64,000 bases of DNA from Planosporangium sp963837285 (GCA_963837285.1 CAWIMS010000001.1:1240001-1304000), one strand, 5' to 3'. Positions 26,303-35,421 are shown, numbered from the stretch's first letter. Made by a program: numbers and translations. Notes: generated from the letters alone by a model not told the origin.

Positions 26303-28472
26303 GTGGCAGATCTCTCCGGCTCTCACTCCGGCTCCGCGGCAGCGGTCGGTCGGGTGCTCGCCGGCCTCGACGACGAACAGCGGGCGGCGGTCGCCGCGCC
26401 GGCCGGCCCGGTGTGCGTGCTCGCCGGTGCGGGGACGGGGAAGACCCGGGCGATCACGCACCGGATCGCGCACCGCGTCCTCACCGGGGAGATCCGGCCG
26501 CAGCATGTGCTGGCGGTGACCTTCACCGCGCGGGCCGCCGCGGAGATGCGCGCCCGGCTGGTCCAGTTGGGGGTCCAGGGGGTGCAGGCCCGCACGTTCC
26601 ACGCCGCGGCGCTGCGCCAGATCCGCTACTTCGCGCCCCGGCTGTTCGAGGGGCGTGAGCTGCCCGAGGTGATCGACAGCAAGGCCCGCCTGGTCGGGCT
26701 GGCGGCGGCCCGGGTCGGCCTGCGGGCGGACCGGACGGCGGCGCGCGACCTCGCCGGCGAGATCGAGTGGGCCAAGTCGTCGATGATCGAGCCGGCGGAA
26801 TATCCGGTGGCCGCCGCGAAGGCGAGCCGCGAGACGCCGGTCGACCCGGCCAAGGTGGCCGAGGTCTACGCGGCGTACGAGCGGGTCAAGCGCAACGCCG
26901 GGGCGATCGACTTCGAAGACCTGCTGCGCACCGCGGTGTGGGCGATCGAGGAGCACGAGGACGTGGCGGACCAGATCCGCGCGCAGTACCGGCACTTCGT
27001 CGTCGACGAGTACCAGGACGTCAACCCGGTGCAGCAGCGGCTGCTGGAGACCTGGCTCGGTGGGCGCGACGACGTGACCGTGGTCGGCGACGCGAGCCAG
27101 ACCATCTACTCGTTCACCGGGGCCACCTCGTCATACCTGATCGACTTCCGCCGCCGGCACCGGGGGGCCACCATGGTCCGGCTGGTGCGCGACTACCGGT
27201 CGACGCCCCAGGTGGTCGGCCTCGCCAACGCCGTGATCGCGCAGGCCCGGGGCGAGCTGGCCGGGTTGCGCCTGCGGCTGGAGGGGCAGCGCCCCAGCGG
27301 GCCGGAGCCCGACGTGCGGATCTTTCCCGACGAGCCGACCGAGGCGGCGGCGGTCGCCAAACGCTGCGCCGAGATGATCGCCGCCGGCACGCCGGCCAGC
27401 GAGATCGCCGTCCTCTTCCGGGTGAACGCGCAGTCCCAGAGCTACGAGGAGGCGCTCGCCGAGGTGGGCGTGCCGGTGGTCGTCCGGGGCGCCGAGCGGT
27501 TCTTCGAGCGCGGCGAGGTCCGGCAGGCGATGGTGGCGCTGCGCGCGGCCACCCGGACCACCACCCCGGAAACCCCGCTGCGGGAGGCGGTCGTCGCCGC
27601 CCTGGAGGCGGTGGGCTGGCGGCCCGACGCGGCGCCGTCCGGCGGCAACGCCCGGGAGCGGTGGGAGGCGCTGGCCGCCCTGGTCAACCTCGCCGAGGAG
27701 CACGCCACCGCCGCCGCGATCCCGCTGCCCGGCACCGAGGTGCGCCCAGCCACACTGGAGAGCTTCCACGCGGAGCTGACCCGCCGGGCCGCGTTGCAGC
27801 ACGCGCCGACCGTCGAAGGCGTGACGCTCGCGTCCCTGCACTCGGCCAAGGGCCTGGAGTGGGACGCGGTGTTCCTGGTGGGTCTCGTCGAGGGCACCCT
27901 CCCGACCACCTACGCGCGAACCCCCGACGCGGTCGAGGAGGAGCGCCGGCTGCTCTACGTCGGCGTCACCCGGGCCCGGCAGTGGCTCTGGCTGTCCTAC
28001 GGTGCGGCCCGCTCGCCCGGCGGTCGTGCGCGCCGGCCGTGCCGGTTCCTGCCGTCGCTCGACCCGGGCGCGAGCGCGGGTGCCCTGCCGGGGGCACGGA
28101 GTCAGAAATCCGACGGTAGCCGGCGGCGGGTGGTCATGGTGTCCTGCCGGGTGTGCGGCGCGACGCTCGTCAGCGGTGCCGATCGCAAGCTCGGGCCGGT
28201 GCTCGACCTGTCCGTCGTCGCTCGACGAGGAGCTGTTCGAGCGGCTGCGGGAGTGGCGGAGCCGGGTCGCCACGGCGCAGAAAGTCCCCGCGTACGTGGT
28301 TTTCACCGACGCGTCGCTGACCGCCCTGGCCGAGCGCCGCCCAGGTCGCACCGAGGAACTGGCGACGATCGCGGGCATCGGGCCGCGCAAACTCAACCTG
28401 TACGGCGACGCCGTGCTCGCTCTGATCGACGGTGCGACGGTCGATGATCTTGTCCAGAAAAATCTTGAATAA
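26303..28472 (+). CDS. uvrD2: UvrD2-like DNA helicase, C-terminal frameshift
   Basis: About 720 residues. Helicase motifs: AGAGTGKTR (Walker A), DEYQDVNPVQ (Walker B), GDASQTIYSFTG, SLHSAKGLEWD and EERRLLYVGVTRAR. The C-terminus has the UvrD2 zinc tetracysteine module (CRVCGATL ... RCSTC) and an HRDC domain (ATIAGIGPRKLNLYGD). The frame breaks at a GGG run at 28193-28195: one extra G separates the two cysteine pairs, and removing it restores KLGRCSTCPSSLDEELF. Position beside whiB7 matches mycobacteria. Confidence 0.87.
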
Positions 28473-28521
28473 ACTCCGTCAATAATTCGTTTGCGGTCCT
28501 CCGACGACCAGGAATAGCCTG

Positions 28522-28551
28522 CTGACACGCCTCGCGGCGGGTGCATAATCT
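28522..28551 (+). promoter_or_regulatory. Probable whiB7 leader promoter
   Basis: CTGACA at 28522-28527 and CATAAT/TAATCT at 28544-28551 with 16-18 bp spacing, preceded by an AT-rich stretch just after uvrD2 (28456-28492). WhiB7-controlled promoters in mycobacteria have an AT-rich block next to the -35. The predicted transcript would carry a leader of nearly 490 bases before whiB7. Confidence 0.5.
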
Positions 28552-28650
28552 GCGCCAACCGAGGGGCACACAGAACGGCAAAGAAGCACTACTCTGTAAG
28601 TCGCAACACAGCGAACCAGTCGTGACGAGAGCAGACAGGAGGTGACGACG

Positions 28651-28935
28651 GTGAAGCTGATGAGCATCAACAGGCGACCGTCGGCGCTGCCTGCTGTCTG
28701 TGCTCCGGTGTCTGGTGTTCCAGGCTCGCTCGCTGCCTCCGCCGCCCACGCGATCGTGGGCCACGTGGCTGTCATCGGCGGAATGGGTGCCGGCACGTCG
28801 CAGATCCAGTCTCGGTGGGTCCGGGTTGAGGGGCGCAATGCGTCTGCTTACGGGCTCAAGGTCGAGGACAGCGTCAAGGTCGACCCGACCTTCGGCGATG
28901 TCCGCGGAGTTCCACCTCGAGGAAGGCCGGTCTAG
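28651..28935 (+). CDS. Candidate leader ORF (uORF) upstream of whiB7
   Basis: 94 codons starting GTG at 28651, eight bases after a near-perfect AGGAGGTGA ribosome site, the strongest in this region. In-frame alternatives are 28642 and 28660. The product is not a family I recognise; it has a glycine/alanine/valine-rich middle. The stop TAG lies in a hairpin just before the terminator. Known whiB7 genes are controlled by a translated uORF that decides between terminator and antiterminator, so this is a good candidate, although it is longer than usual. Confidence 0.5.
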   Translation: MKLMSINRRPSALPAVCAPVSGVPGSLAASAAHAIVGHVAVIGGMGAGTSQIQSRWVRVEGRNASAYGLKVEDSVKVDPTFGDVRGVPPRGRPV

Positions 28936-28950
28936 AAAAGATCTAGACCA
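28929..28950 (+). promoter_or_regulatory. Hairpin at the uORF stop
   Basis: GGTCTAGA and TCTAGACC form an 8-bp inverted repeat around a short A-rich loop. The uORF stop TAG lies in its left arm. Ribosome occupancy at the stop would block this hairpin, which is the kind of switch expected in an attenuator. Confidence 0.55.
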
Positions 28951-28962
28951 CCGGCTCACCTC

Positions 28963-29006
28963 GAGGCCGCGGAACCCGCAACCGGGATCCGCGGCCTCAG
29001 TCTTTT
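28963..29006 (+). terminator. Intrinsic terminator in the whiB7 leader
   Basis: GAGGCCGCGG and CCGCGGCCTC form a 10-bp GC-rich stem, with inner pairing of CCCG/CGGG, followed by AGTCTTTTA. It lies 44 bases before the whiB7 start, inside the leader rather than after a gene. This is the standard layout of a transcription attenuator. Confidence 0.75.
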
Positions 29007-29049
29007 ACCACGAGTAATCGAAGACCCGAGCAGAAGAGAGGTGACCGGG

Positions 29050-29430
29050 ATGAGTCTGGCGACGGCACCCTTCGACGTGAATGTCGAGGTCGGTGCGGAC
29101 CGTCTACACGCTTCGGCGCCCGGAGTGAAGTCGGATCTACCCTGCCGCACGTTCGACCCGGACCTGTGGTTCTCCGACACCCCGAGTGAGCTGGAGCTGG
29201 CCAAGTCCCTCTGCGCGGAGTGCCCGCTTCGCGTCGAGTGCCTGGCCGGAGCCCTGGAGCGGGCTGAGCCCTGGGGTGTGTGGGGTGGCGAGATCTTCGA
29301 GCGGGGTGCGGTCGTGCCGCGCAAGCGGCCCCGTGGCCGTCCGCGTAAGGAAGACGTCGCCCGGGACGCAGTCCTGCGCGTCGAGGTCGCGGCTCGCACC
29401 GCGGCTCTCGTCGCCGGAGTGGCGGCCTGA
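29050..29430 (+). CDS. whiB7: WhiB7-type redox-sensing transcription factor
   Basis: 126 residues. Four cluster cysteines (32, 55, 58, 64; CAECPLRVEC), the EPWGVWGGE turn (73-81) and a C-terminal AT-hook RPRGRPRK (93-100) identify WhiB7. WhiB7 binds the primary sigma factor with an Fe-S cluster and activates intrinsic antibiotic-resistance genes. ATG at 29050 has AGAGGTG upstream. The neighbours uvrD2 and the ABC1 kinase match the M. tuberculosis locus. Probably controlled by leader attenuation. Confidence 0.9.
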   Translation: MSLATAPFDVNVEVGADRLHASAPGVKSDLPCRTFDPDLWFSDTPSELELAKSLCAECPLRVECLAGALERAEPWGVWGGEIFERGAVVPRKRPRGRPRKEDVARDAVLRVEVAARTAALVAGVAA

Positions 29431-29527
29431 CATGACGATCCGCCAGCCAGCCAGCCGTCGACTGCGGCAGTCGCAGTCGTTCCGGCCCAACGTAACCACC
29501 AGCACCATGCGACCGAGGAGCAGGACC

Positions 29528-29683
29528 GTGAAGCTCAGTACGAGCATTCAATTGATCAATGAAGCGTTGTCCCGAGCGCGAATGCGCCGGCCTCAGGAAG
29601 TGGGGACTTCTGAGGCTTACCGATCCGCCCGGCAGATCATGATCAGTGCGCGCCGCCAGCAGACGCGCATGCTGGGCGAATAA
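29528..29683 (+). CDS. Small basic hypothetical protein
   Basis: 51 residues, rich in Arg and Gln (MRRPQEVGTSEAYRSARQ, then MISARRQQTRMLGE). GTG start with GGAGCAGG upstream; a strong terminator follows after 19 bases. It probably shares the whiB7 transcript. No family recognised. Confidence 0.55.
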   Translation: MKLSTSIQLINEALSRARMRRPQEVGTSEAYRSARQIMISARRQQTRMLGE

Positions 29684-29702
29684 CCTTCGAGTGATAGATC
29701 GG

Positions 29703-29740
29703 CGTTCCCGCCCTCGACGGAGGGCGGGAACGCTGTTTTC
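29703..29740 (+). terminator. Intrinsic terminator after the whiB7 transcript
   Basis: Perfect 12-bp stem (CGTTCCCGCCCT / AGGGCGGGAACG), six-base loop, then CTGTTTTC. Confidence 0.85.
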
Positions 29741-29751
29741 AGGCCCCGGGA

Positions 29752-29828
29752 TGATCGGCACAACTTCCCGGAAGTTGTGGTCTCAGACCCGTGCTGAGGC
29801 AACAACTTCCGGGAAGTTGTGCCAGCTA
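29752..29828. repeat. PAL-A palindromic element, copy 4
   Basis: 77-bp element between convergent genes. Left end TGATCGGCACAACTTCC. The right end on the minus strand reads TAGCTGGCACAAC, and its TAG is the stop codon of the ABC1 kinase gene. It sits at the position where other copies have TGA. Confidence 0.95.
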
Positions 29829-31136
29829 AGCCCCGAAGCCAGGGAGCCAGGTTTCGACCACGCCGCGGTAGCGCGCCTTCGCTTCCAGTTGGCACAGCAC
29901 GCCGATCGAGCCCAGCGTCACCCGGTGCACCAGCAGGTATGCCGGCGGCAGGTTGAGATGCCGGCCGAGTTGGTACGCGGGGCTGCGCGGGTTGGCGATC
30001 CGACTGGCCTCCGCCCGCAACCACGATCGGGTGAACCGGAACTCCTCGGTGGCGACCGGCTCCAGGATCGGCCGGACGTATTCGAGTATCGTGCGGGCGT
30101 CGATGTCGGCGTCCGGCTTGACGAAGCCCTCCTGCCGCAGCCCGTCCAGTACGCCGTCCGCGTCGCCGGCGAGCGCCAGCCGGGTCAGCCGCCCGATCGG
30201 CTCGGGCAGCCCGTCGGGGGTACGCGCGACCGCGCCGAAATCGAGCACGCCCAGCCGACCGTCGGCCAGCATCCGGAAATTGCCCGGGTGCGGATCGGCG
30301 TGCAGCAGGCCGGCCCGCGGTGGTGCCGAGAAATGCAACAGCGCGAGCCGTTCACCCGCGGCGTCGCGCTGTTCCTCGGATCCACCCGCGATGATCGCGG
30401 ATAGCGGAGTGCCGTCCAGCCACTCCGTCACGAGCACCCGGGGCGAGGATGCCACCACCGGAGGCACGTAGATCATCTCGTCACCCTCGTACGCTACCGC
30501 GAACGCCCGCTGCGCGGACGCCTCCAGCTCGTAGTCCAGCTCCTCGACGACACGTAGCTTCAGCTCGTTGACCAGCGGTTTGACGTCGAGCCCCGGCTGT
30601 ACGACCTTGAACAGGGAGGCCAGCCGGCCAAGCTGGTTGAGATCGGAGACCAGCGCTTCGCCGGCCCCCGGGTACTGCACCTTGACCGCCACGATCCGCC
30701 CGTCGGCCCACACGCCGCGATGCACCTGGCCGATGCTCGCCGCCGCGGCCGGGGTGTCGTCGAACTCGCGGAACCGGTCCCGCCAGTCCGCGCCGAGCTG
30801 GGCGGAGATCGCCCGGTGCACGCTCGCCGCCGGCATCGGGGGCGCTGCCTCCTGCAACCTGGTCAGCGCCGCACGGTATGGCCCGGCCAACTCCTCGGGC
30901 AGCGCGGCCTCGAAGACCGACAGCGCCTGGCCGAACTTCATCGCCCCGCCCTTGAGCTGCCCGAGCACGCTGAACAGGTGCTCGGCGGTGCGCTGCTGCA
31001 CCTCCGCCGAGATCACCTCGGACGCCAGGCCGGTCACCCGCTTGCCCAGGCCCAGCGCCGCCCGGCCGGCGAACCCGATCGGGAGAGCGGCGAGCTTGGC
31101 CGAGCGGCTGACGGCTCGGCGGGGGATGTCGGTCAT
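29826..31136 (-). CDS. ABC1/AarF (UbiB-like) atypical kinase
   Basis: 436 residues. The KxGQ motif of UbiB-like kinases is present as MKFGQALS, with the alanine-rich loop AAAASIGQVHRG, VAVKVQYPG, a catalytic HADPHPGNF and the DFG-like LDFGAV. The family acts in quinone or lipid homeostasis. Position beside whiB7 matches Rv3197, which is linked to intrinsic macrolide resistance. The stop is the outer triplet of PAL-A copy 4. Confidence 0.88.
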   Translation of the reverse strand: MTDIPRRAVSRSAKLAALPIGFAGRAALGLGKRVTGLASEVISAEVQQRTAEHLFSVLGQLKGGAMKFGQALSVFEAALPEELAGPYRAALTRLQEAAPPMPAASVHRAISAQLGADWRDRFREFDDTPAAAASIGQVHRGVWADGRIVAVKVQYPGAGEALVSDLNQLGRLASLFKVVQPGLDVKPLVNELKLRVVEELDYELEASAQRAFAVAYEGDEMIYVPPVVASSPRVLVTEWLDGTPLSAIIAGGSEEQRDAAGERLALLHFSAPPRAGLLHADPHPGNFRMLADGRLGVLDFGAVARTPDGLPEPIGRLTRLALAGDADGVLDGLRQEGFVKPDADIDARTILEYVRPILEPVATEEFRFTRSWLRAEASRIANPRSPAYQLGRHLNLPPAYLLVHRVTLGSIGVLCQLEAKARYRGVVETWLPGFGA

Positions 31137-31140
31137 CGGA

Positions 31141-32247
31141 TCAATTCATACCTGGTTGTGGGCGTGATCGACGACCACGCAAACAGTCACATCGCGGATG
31201 CGCCGGCCATCGGCGCCGTCGTTCGCCGCCGGCGCCGTCGATCTCGATCGTGGCTCCCTTGGTACGGGGAGAGCCGCCGTCCAGGTAGCAGAGCACCTCG
31301 GCGACGGTGTACCCGACGCCGATCAGCGTGGTCGCGGTCGCGCACGCCTGGGTCGGCGCAGGTCCGGTCGCCAGTTGCGCCGCGAGTGCCCGCCACGCCG
31401 GATCCCGGTCGCCCCGGTGCAGGTCGAGGCAGGCCAGGCAGGGCGAGCCGGCCGGTGGAACGAACGGGCCGACGACCACGGCTCCGTCGCGTACCGTGAC
31501 CGCCAGGTGTGGCAGCCGGCGGCGCGCGTACGCCCGGGCGGCCAGGGCTGCCGGCTGCGGGTCGAATCCGACCCGCACCAGGAACGTCGCCTCGTCGGCC
31601 CGTAGCGGGCTGGTGTCGACATCCGGCGCCGCACGGGTCACGACGTCGAGCGCCGCCTCGCCGGCCGGCCGGCCGACGTCGCCCGCCGACAGGCCACCCG
31701 GCGCCACGTCGTCGGTCGACACCGGTCCGGGCGCCTGTACGAAGACGTGACCCACGCCAGCCGCCGCGAGTCCGGCGGCGATCGACGCGGCGAGCCGCGG
31801 TTGCCCGGTGACCAGGACGTGGCCGGCCGCCCGGCGGCGCAGCAACTGGGCCGGGGTAGCCCGGGTGCCGGCCGCCGCGGTCCCGATGGGCCCGGCGTCG
31901 GCGACCGGCACCCGGCGCATCGCCAGGGCGGCCGCCTCGCCGGCGAGCCGGCGCCGCCGGGCCTGCGGCAGGCCCCGCGGCACCAGGGCGTGCGCACCGA
32001 CCAGCACACCGGCCTGGCGCAGCGCGACGAGGACCGAGGTGACGTCGGTGGAGGCGATGCCGAGCGCGGCGGCGTCGGCGAAGACCGCCCGTTCGGTGCG
32101 GGTGCCGTCGACCAGGCGCAGGATCCGCGCCGCGGCCGGCTGGGCGAACTCCACGATCACCGCGCGGTCCGGATCGGTGCCGAGTTGGAGCGTGTGACGA
32201 TCACGCCAGAGCGGACGTAGGTGGGGAAGCAGGGTCGGTCGGTCCAT
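31141..32247 (-). CDS. ThiF/cyclodehydratase-like protein (Rv3196-like position)
   Basis: 368 residues from ATG 32247 (MDRPTLLPHLRP). Contains a glycine-rich Rossmann-like stretch (VLVTGQPRLAASIAAGLAAAGVGHVFV) and cysteine pairs near the C-terminus (CLACL and CDC), which resemble zinc-binding ThiF/TOMM leader-binding proteins. No precursor peptide is nearby, so a TOMM role is not supported. Starts four bases before the ABC1 kinase on the same strand, so probably one operon. Confidence 0.6.
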   Translation of the reverse strand: MDRPTLLPHLRPLWRDRHTLQLGTDPDRAVIVEFAQPAAARILRLVDGTRTERAVFADAAALGIASTDVTSVLVALRQAGVLVGAHALVPRGLPQARRRRLAGEAAALAMRRVPVADAGPIGTAAAGTRATPAQLLRRRAAGHVLVTGQPRLAASIAAGLAAAGVGHVFVQAPGPVSTDDVAPGGLSAGDVGRPAGEAALDVVTRAAPDVDTSPLRADEATFLVRVGFDPQPAALAARAYARRRLPHLAVTVRDGAVVVGPFVPPAGSPCLACLDLHRGDRDPAWRALAAQLATGPAPTQACATATTLIGVGYTVAEVLCYLDGGSPRTKGATIEIDGAGGERRRRWPAHPRCDCLRGRRSRPQPGMN

Positions 32248-32340
32248 GACGTGACACGGTGGCAGCACCCGCGAGGCGCCGGGACGTTTTCCACAGCCCG
32301 TGCCCCACCTCGGTCCCACGATCCACAGCCGTACCCGGGG

Positions 32341-32349
32341 TTGTCCACA
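32341..32349 (+). promoter_or_regulatory. DnaA-box consensus
   Basis: TTGTCCACA, the exact consensus DnaA box of high-GC actinobacteria. A degenerate TTTTCCACA lies about 50 bases upstream. Confidence 0.5.
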
Positions 32350-32400
32350 CGGGGTGTCGCGAAGTGTCGGATTCCCGCTGGCCGAGCGGCCCGGATCGCG

Positions 32401-32553
32401 TCAGGCCTTACCCAGGATGCGGTTGACGGTCGTACCGCAGACCGGGCAGCTGCCTTTCGCCATCTTCATACCGGTTTTGGATACCTCGACCCGGCCTTCG
32501 AAGTCACGCTTCTCCTTGCACTTGACGCAGTAGCCGTTGTAGGTGTCGGCCAC
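32401..32553 (-). CDS. DUF5679 small zinc-ribbon protein
   Basis: 50 residues from GTG 32553. Two CxxC knuckles (YCVKCKEK and CPVCGTT) indicate a zinc ribbon. The GAGGAGG ribosome site seven bases upstream is strong. Similar 50-residue proteins are widespread in actinobacteria; function unknown. Confidence 0.8.
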   Translation of the reverse strand: MADTYNGYCVKCKEKRDFEGRVEVSKTGMKMAKGSCPVCGTTVNRILGKA

Positions 32554-32701
32554 GATGTTTTCCTCCTCATGGTTCCCACCGGCACCGAGCTGCCGGCGGG
32601 GTGGCGGTGCGCAGTCAACACGATGAGCGAGTCGACCACGTGAGTCTGCCTTGTCTGAGTCCCGTGGAAAGTGTGGTTATGCGGGACACGCCGATTGTTT
32701 C

Positions 32702-32722
32702 TTGTCCACAGGTTGTGGATAA
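32702..32722. promoter_or_regulatory. Pair of head-to-head DnaA boxes
   Basis: TTGTCCACA (plus, 32702-32710) and TTATCCACA (minus, 32714-32722), three bases apart. Both match DnaA-box consensus exactly. They may regulate the flanking divergent genes or titrate DnaA. Confidence 0.55.
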
Positions 32723-32844
32723 CTCTGTGGGTGAACGTGTGGGTGGCGGTGGACAACGGGGTGACGCGCCGGTGAACATGGTTCGTTCCGCGGCGTGTCG
32801 ACCCTACGTCGGGGCCAGGGAATCTTTCCGGCGAGATAGCTGTA

Positions 32845-32865
32845 ACCCGCCCCTTACGGGCGGGT
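32845..32865 (+). terminator. GC-rich hairpin before the M48 gene
   Basis: ACCCGCCC and GGGCGGGT, 8-bp stem with a five-base loop. No U-tract. It lies in a likely 5' leader, so it could be a leader structure rather than a terminator. Confidence 0.4.
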
Positions 32866-32918
32866 GACAGAGAATTGACTCTTGCGCCGGATGGGCGGAC
32901 GCCGGCTAGCGTGCCCAC

Positions 32919-33476
32919 GTGGGCGGTACCCCCGGGCTGCGCAGGAATGGCCAGCGCAAGCCGGTTGTCGAGGTGCGTCGCAGCCAGCGCCGCAGGCGGA
33001 CCGTGTCCGCGTATCGGGACGGTGAGCGGGTGGTCGTGCTGATACCCGCACAGTTTTCCCGCGCCGAGGAGCGCGAGTGGGTCGACCGGATGCTGGAGCG
33101 CCTGAGCGCGCGCGAGCAGCGTAGCCGACGCACCGACACGGCCTTACAGGCCCGGGCGGCACGGCTGGCGCAGCGGTACCTTTCCGAGTACGCGATCGCG
33201 GCGCGGCCGGCGAGCGTGCGCTGGGTGAACAACCAGAACGGCCGATGGGGCTCGTGTACCCCGGCGGACCAGACGATCCGCATCTCGCACCGGGTCCAGG
33301 AGATGCCGGACTGGGTGATCGACTACGTGCTGCTGCACGAGCTGGCGCACCTCGTCGTGCCGAGCCACAACAGCATGTTCTGGGACCTGGTGGCCCGCTA
33401 CCCGAAGACCGAACGGGCCCGCGGTTACCTTGAGGGGGTGTCCGCGGCCGCCTGCCTCGGGATGAGTGACGAGTGA
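32919..33476 (+). CDS. M48-like / YgjP-type metallopeptidase
   Basis: 185 residues. Zinc motif HELAH in LLHELAHLVVPSHNSMFW, preceded by NNQNGRWGSC, the pattern of the YgjP/DUF45 group. Cytoplasmic, no signal peptide. GTG start. The stop overlaps the GTG of the next gene. Confidence 0.8.
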   Translation: MGGTPGLRRNGQRKPVVEVRRSQRRRRTVSAYRDGERVVVLIPAQFSRAEEREWVDRMLERLSAREQRSRRTDTALQARAARLAQRYLSEYAIAARPASVRWVNNQNGRWGSCTPADQTIRISHRVQEMPDWVIDYVLLHELAHLVVPSHNSMFWDLVARYPKTERARGYLEGVSAAACLGMSDE

Positions 33477-34083
33477 AACGAGTCGTTATCGCGCTCCTGA
33501 ATCCCGGTCGTGGGCCCCGCCGGGCATGCTCCACGAGCAGTGGCGGCGCGCGCTCGCCGAGGACGTCGTCGACCTGCTCGCACGGTCGCCGCCGCCGAGC
33601 CGGCGATCGCCGTCGCGCCGGGCCGACCGCGATCTGGCCGCGACCGTGGCCTGGCCGGGCATGCCGGTGTACGAACTGGCGTCGCCGAGCCCGTTGGCGG
33701 CCCTCACGCGGCGGCCGACGACGGATACGAGCTGGGCGCCGTGATCGTCGCCGACGCGCCCGACCTGCCCGGCATGCTGATCGGCAAGCTGTGCGGCCGC
33801 TGACCAGCCGGGTGGCGGCGGTCGCCCCGGCCACCGGGGGCGGGCTGCTCGGGGTGGCGCGCCCGGCTGCCCGTGCCGGACTGGCTGCCCGAGGTCGACC
33901 TGGAGTCGGCGGTACCCGACGAACTGAGGCGCAACGCCCCCCGGAGGCCATGGTGGCGGTCACGCCGGGGTGGCACCGCCTGCGCGGCCCTGCGACCTGG
34001 CCAGGCTCGACCCGGCCCTGGAGGGCTGGGAGACGACCCGGGTGCTGCTCGCCTCCGGCGATCTTGGACACTTCGACCGGTAA
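33473..34083 (+). CDS. Conserved hypothetical protein, frameshifted
   Basis: Starts GTG at 33473, overlapping the M48 stop (VKRVVIALLNPGRGP). About 200 residues after joining frames. Recoverable segments: WPGMPVYELASPSPLAAL, AVIVADAPDLPGMLIGK, RVAAVAPATGGGLLGVA, VAVTPGWHRLRGP. The ADAPDLP motif resembles DUF2064-type nucleotidyltransferase-like proteins, but this is a weak guess. Several one-base indels. The stop TAA at 34081-34083 lies inside the PAL-C copy. Confidence 0.5.
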
Positions 34084-34096
34084 CAGCCGGCCGATC
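34060..34096. repeat. PAL-C element, partial copy
   Basis: A 21-bp arm starting GATCTTGGACACTT is identical to the right arm (reverse complement) of the hairpin at 56132-56179. It is followed by the same TNACAG loop and CCGG, then a shortened second arm. Confidence 0.7.
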
Positions 34097-35421
34097 CTCG
34101 GGCGGCGCATCGTCGCCCAGCTCGTTCTCCAGGTCGGTGAGGTCCAGCTGGGAGCGGGCGAACGTCCTCCGGGTCGGCGAACGCGTCCTCGTCGGGCAGC
34201 AGGTCGGGGTGGCCCCACAGCGCGTCCCGGCCGACGATACCCCGGTGCTCGGTGAGCGCCGCCCACAGCGCGGTGGCCTCGCGCAGCCGGCGCGGGCGCA
34301 GCTCCAGGCCGACCAGCGCGGCGAACGTCTGCTCGGCCGGGCCGCCGGCGGCCCGCCGGCGGCGGAACGCCTCGGCGAGCGCGGACGACGTCGGGCAGCC
34401 GGTCGCCGGCGGCCCGGTCGACCACGTGGCAGACCCAGCCCTCGATCAGCGCGAGCGCGGTCTCCAGCCGGGCCAGCGCGGCCTTCTGCTGCGGGGTGTC
34501 CTCGGGCGTGAAGATGCCCTCGAGGGCCATCTCCTGCATGCACTCCGGGTCGGTCGGGTCGAACCGGCCCATCGCCTCCTCGATCGCCTCCCGGTTGACC
34601 CGGATGCCCGCCGCGTACGTCTCGACCGCGGCGAAGACGTGCCCGCGCAGCCACGGCACGTGCCCGAAGAGCCGCTGGTGGGCCGCCTCGCGCAGGGCCA
34701 CGTAGAGGCGGACCTGGTCGTCGGGGAGCTCCAGGCCCTCGCCGTACTCCCCGATGTTGGCCGGGACCAGCGCGGCCGTGCCGGCCGGGCCGAGCGGCAG
34801 GCCGATGTCGCCGGCGGAGAGCACCTCGGCGGCGAGCGAGCCGAGCGCCTTGCCGAGCTGGCCGCCGAACAGCGCGCCGCCCAGCGACGGCGACCATCGA
34901 GTTCATCGGGCCGAGCTGGGCGCGCATCTCCTCGCGGCACCAGGTCGCCCATCGCGGCGACCATCCGCTCGGCGACCGGGTCGCACAGCTTGCGCCAGAC
35001 GTCGAGGGTGTTGTAGATCCACTCGTTGCGGTTCCAGGCGGCGGTCGACCGGATGCCGGAGGGCAGCGCGGACTCCGGCTCGAGCCACAGGTCGGCCAGG
35101 CGCAGCGCCTCGGCCACCGCGGCGCGCTCGGCCGGCGTGACGGCGGGATCGCCGACCGGGCCCTCGCTGGACGGGTCTCCACCTGGGCGGCCATGCCCGG
35201 GGGCAGGCCCATGCCGAGCTGGCGGCTGGCCGCCGCCCGGCGCAGCCGGTGAGCTGGGCCTGGGCGACCTGCCGGGCGAGGTCCCAGTTGACCGGCCCGC
35301 TGCCCGGCGTGGCGAACAGGTGCTGCAGCTGGGTCATGAACTGCTGCATCTGCTGCGGATCGTTGGGGTCCGGCGGGTCGCCCGCCCGGGCAGACCGAAG
35401 CCGAACGGGATGTCCAGGCAC
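34084..35421 (-). CDS. Zincin-like metalloprotease, DUF2342 (Rv3195-like), frameshifted
   Basis: About 440 residues when frames are joined. N-terminus DIPFGFGLPG with the DPPDPNDPQQMQQFMTQLQ stretch, then VNWDLARQVAQAQL, MNSMVAVAG, EGLELPDDQVRLYVALREAA, HQRLFGHVPWLRGHVFAAVE and FARSQLDLTDLENELGDDAP are typical of the family. Probable GTG start at 35421, with an extra G just after it. Many one-base indels. The stop is not resolved: the frame runs into PAL-C near 34084 without a clear terminator codon. Matches Rv3195 by position. Confidence 0.65.

Larger units (their letters stand above)
32554..32918. other. Intergenic region between divergent DUF5679 and M48 genes
   Basis: 365 bases with no convincing gene. 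It holds two DnaA-box sequences, a third with one mismatch (TTGTCCACC, reverse strand, 32748-32756) and a GC-rich hairpin. The tract 32570-32700 shows nothing recognisable. Confidence 0.6.

Noticed and set aside
31141..32247. A TOMM/thiazole-peptide cluster around the ThiF-like protein
   Set aside because: No precursor peptide, dehydrogenase or YcaO-type gene is nearby, and the gene matches a conserved housekeeping position.
32845..32865. Riboswitch upstream of the M48 gene
   Set aside because: Only one simple hairpin is present and no conserved riboswitch core is recognisable.
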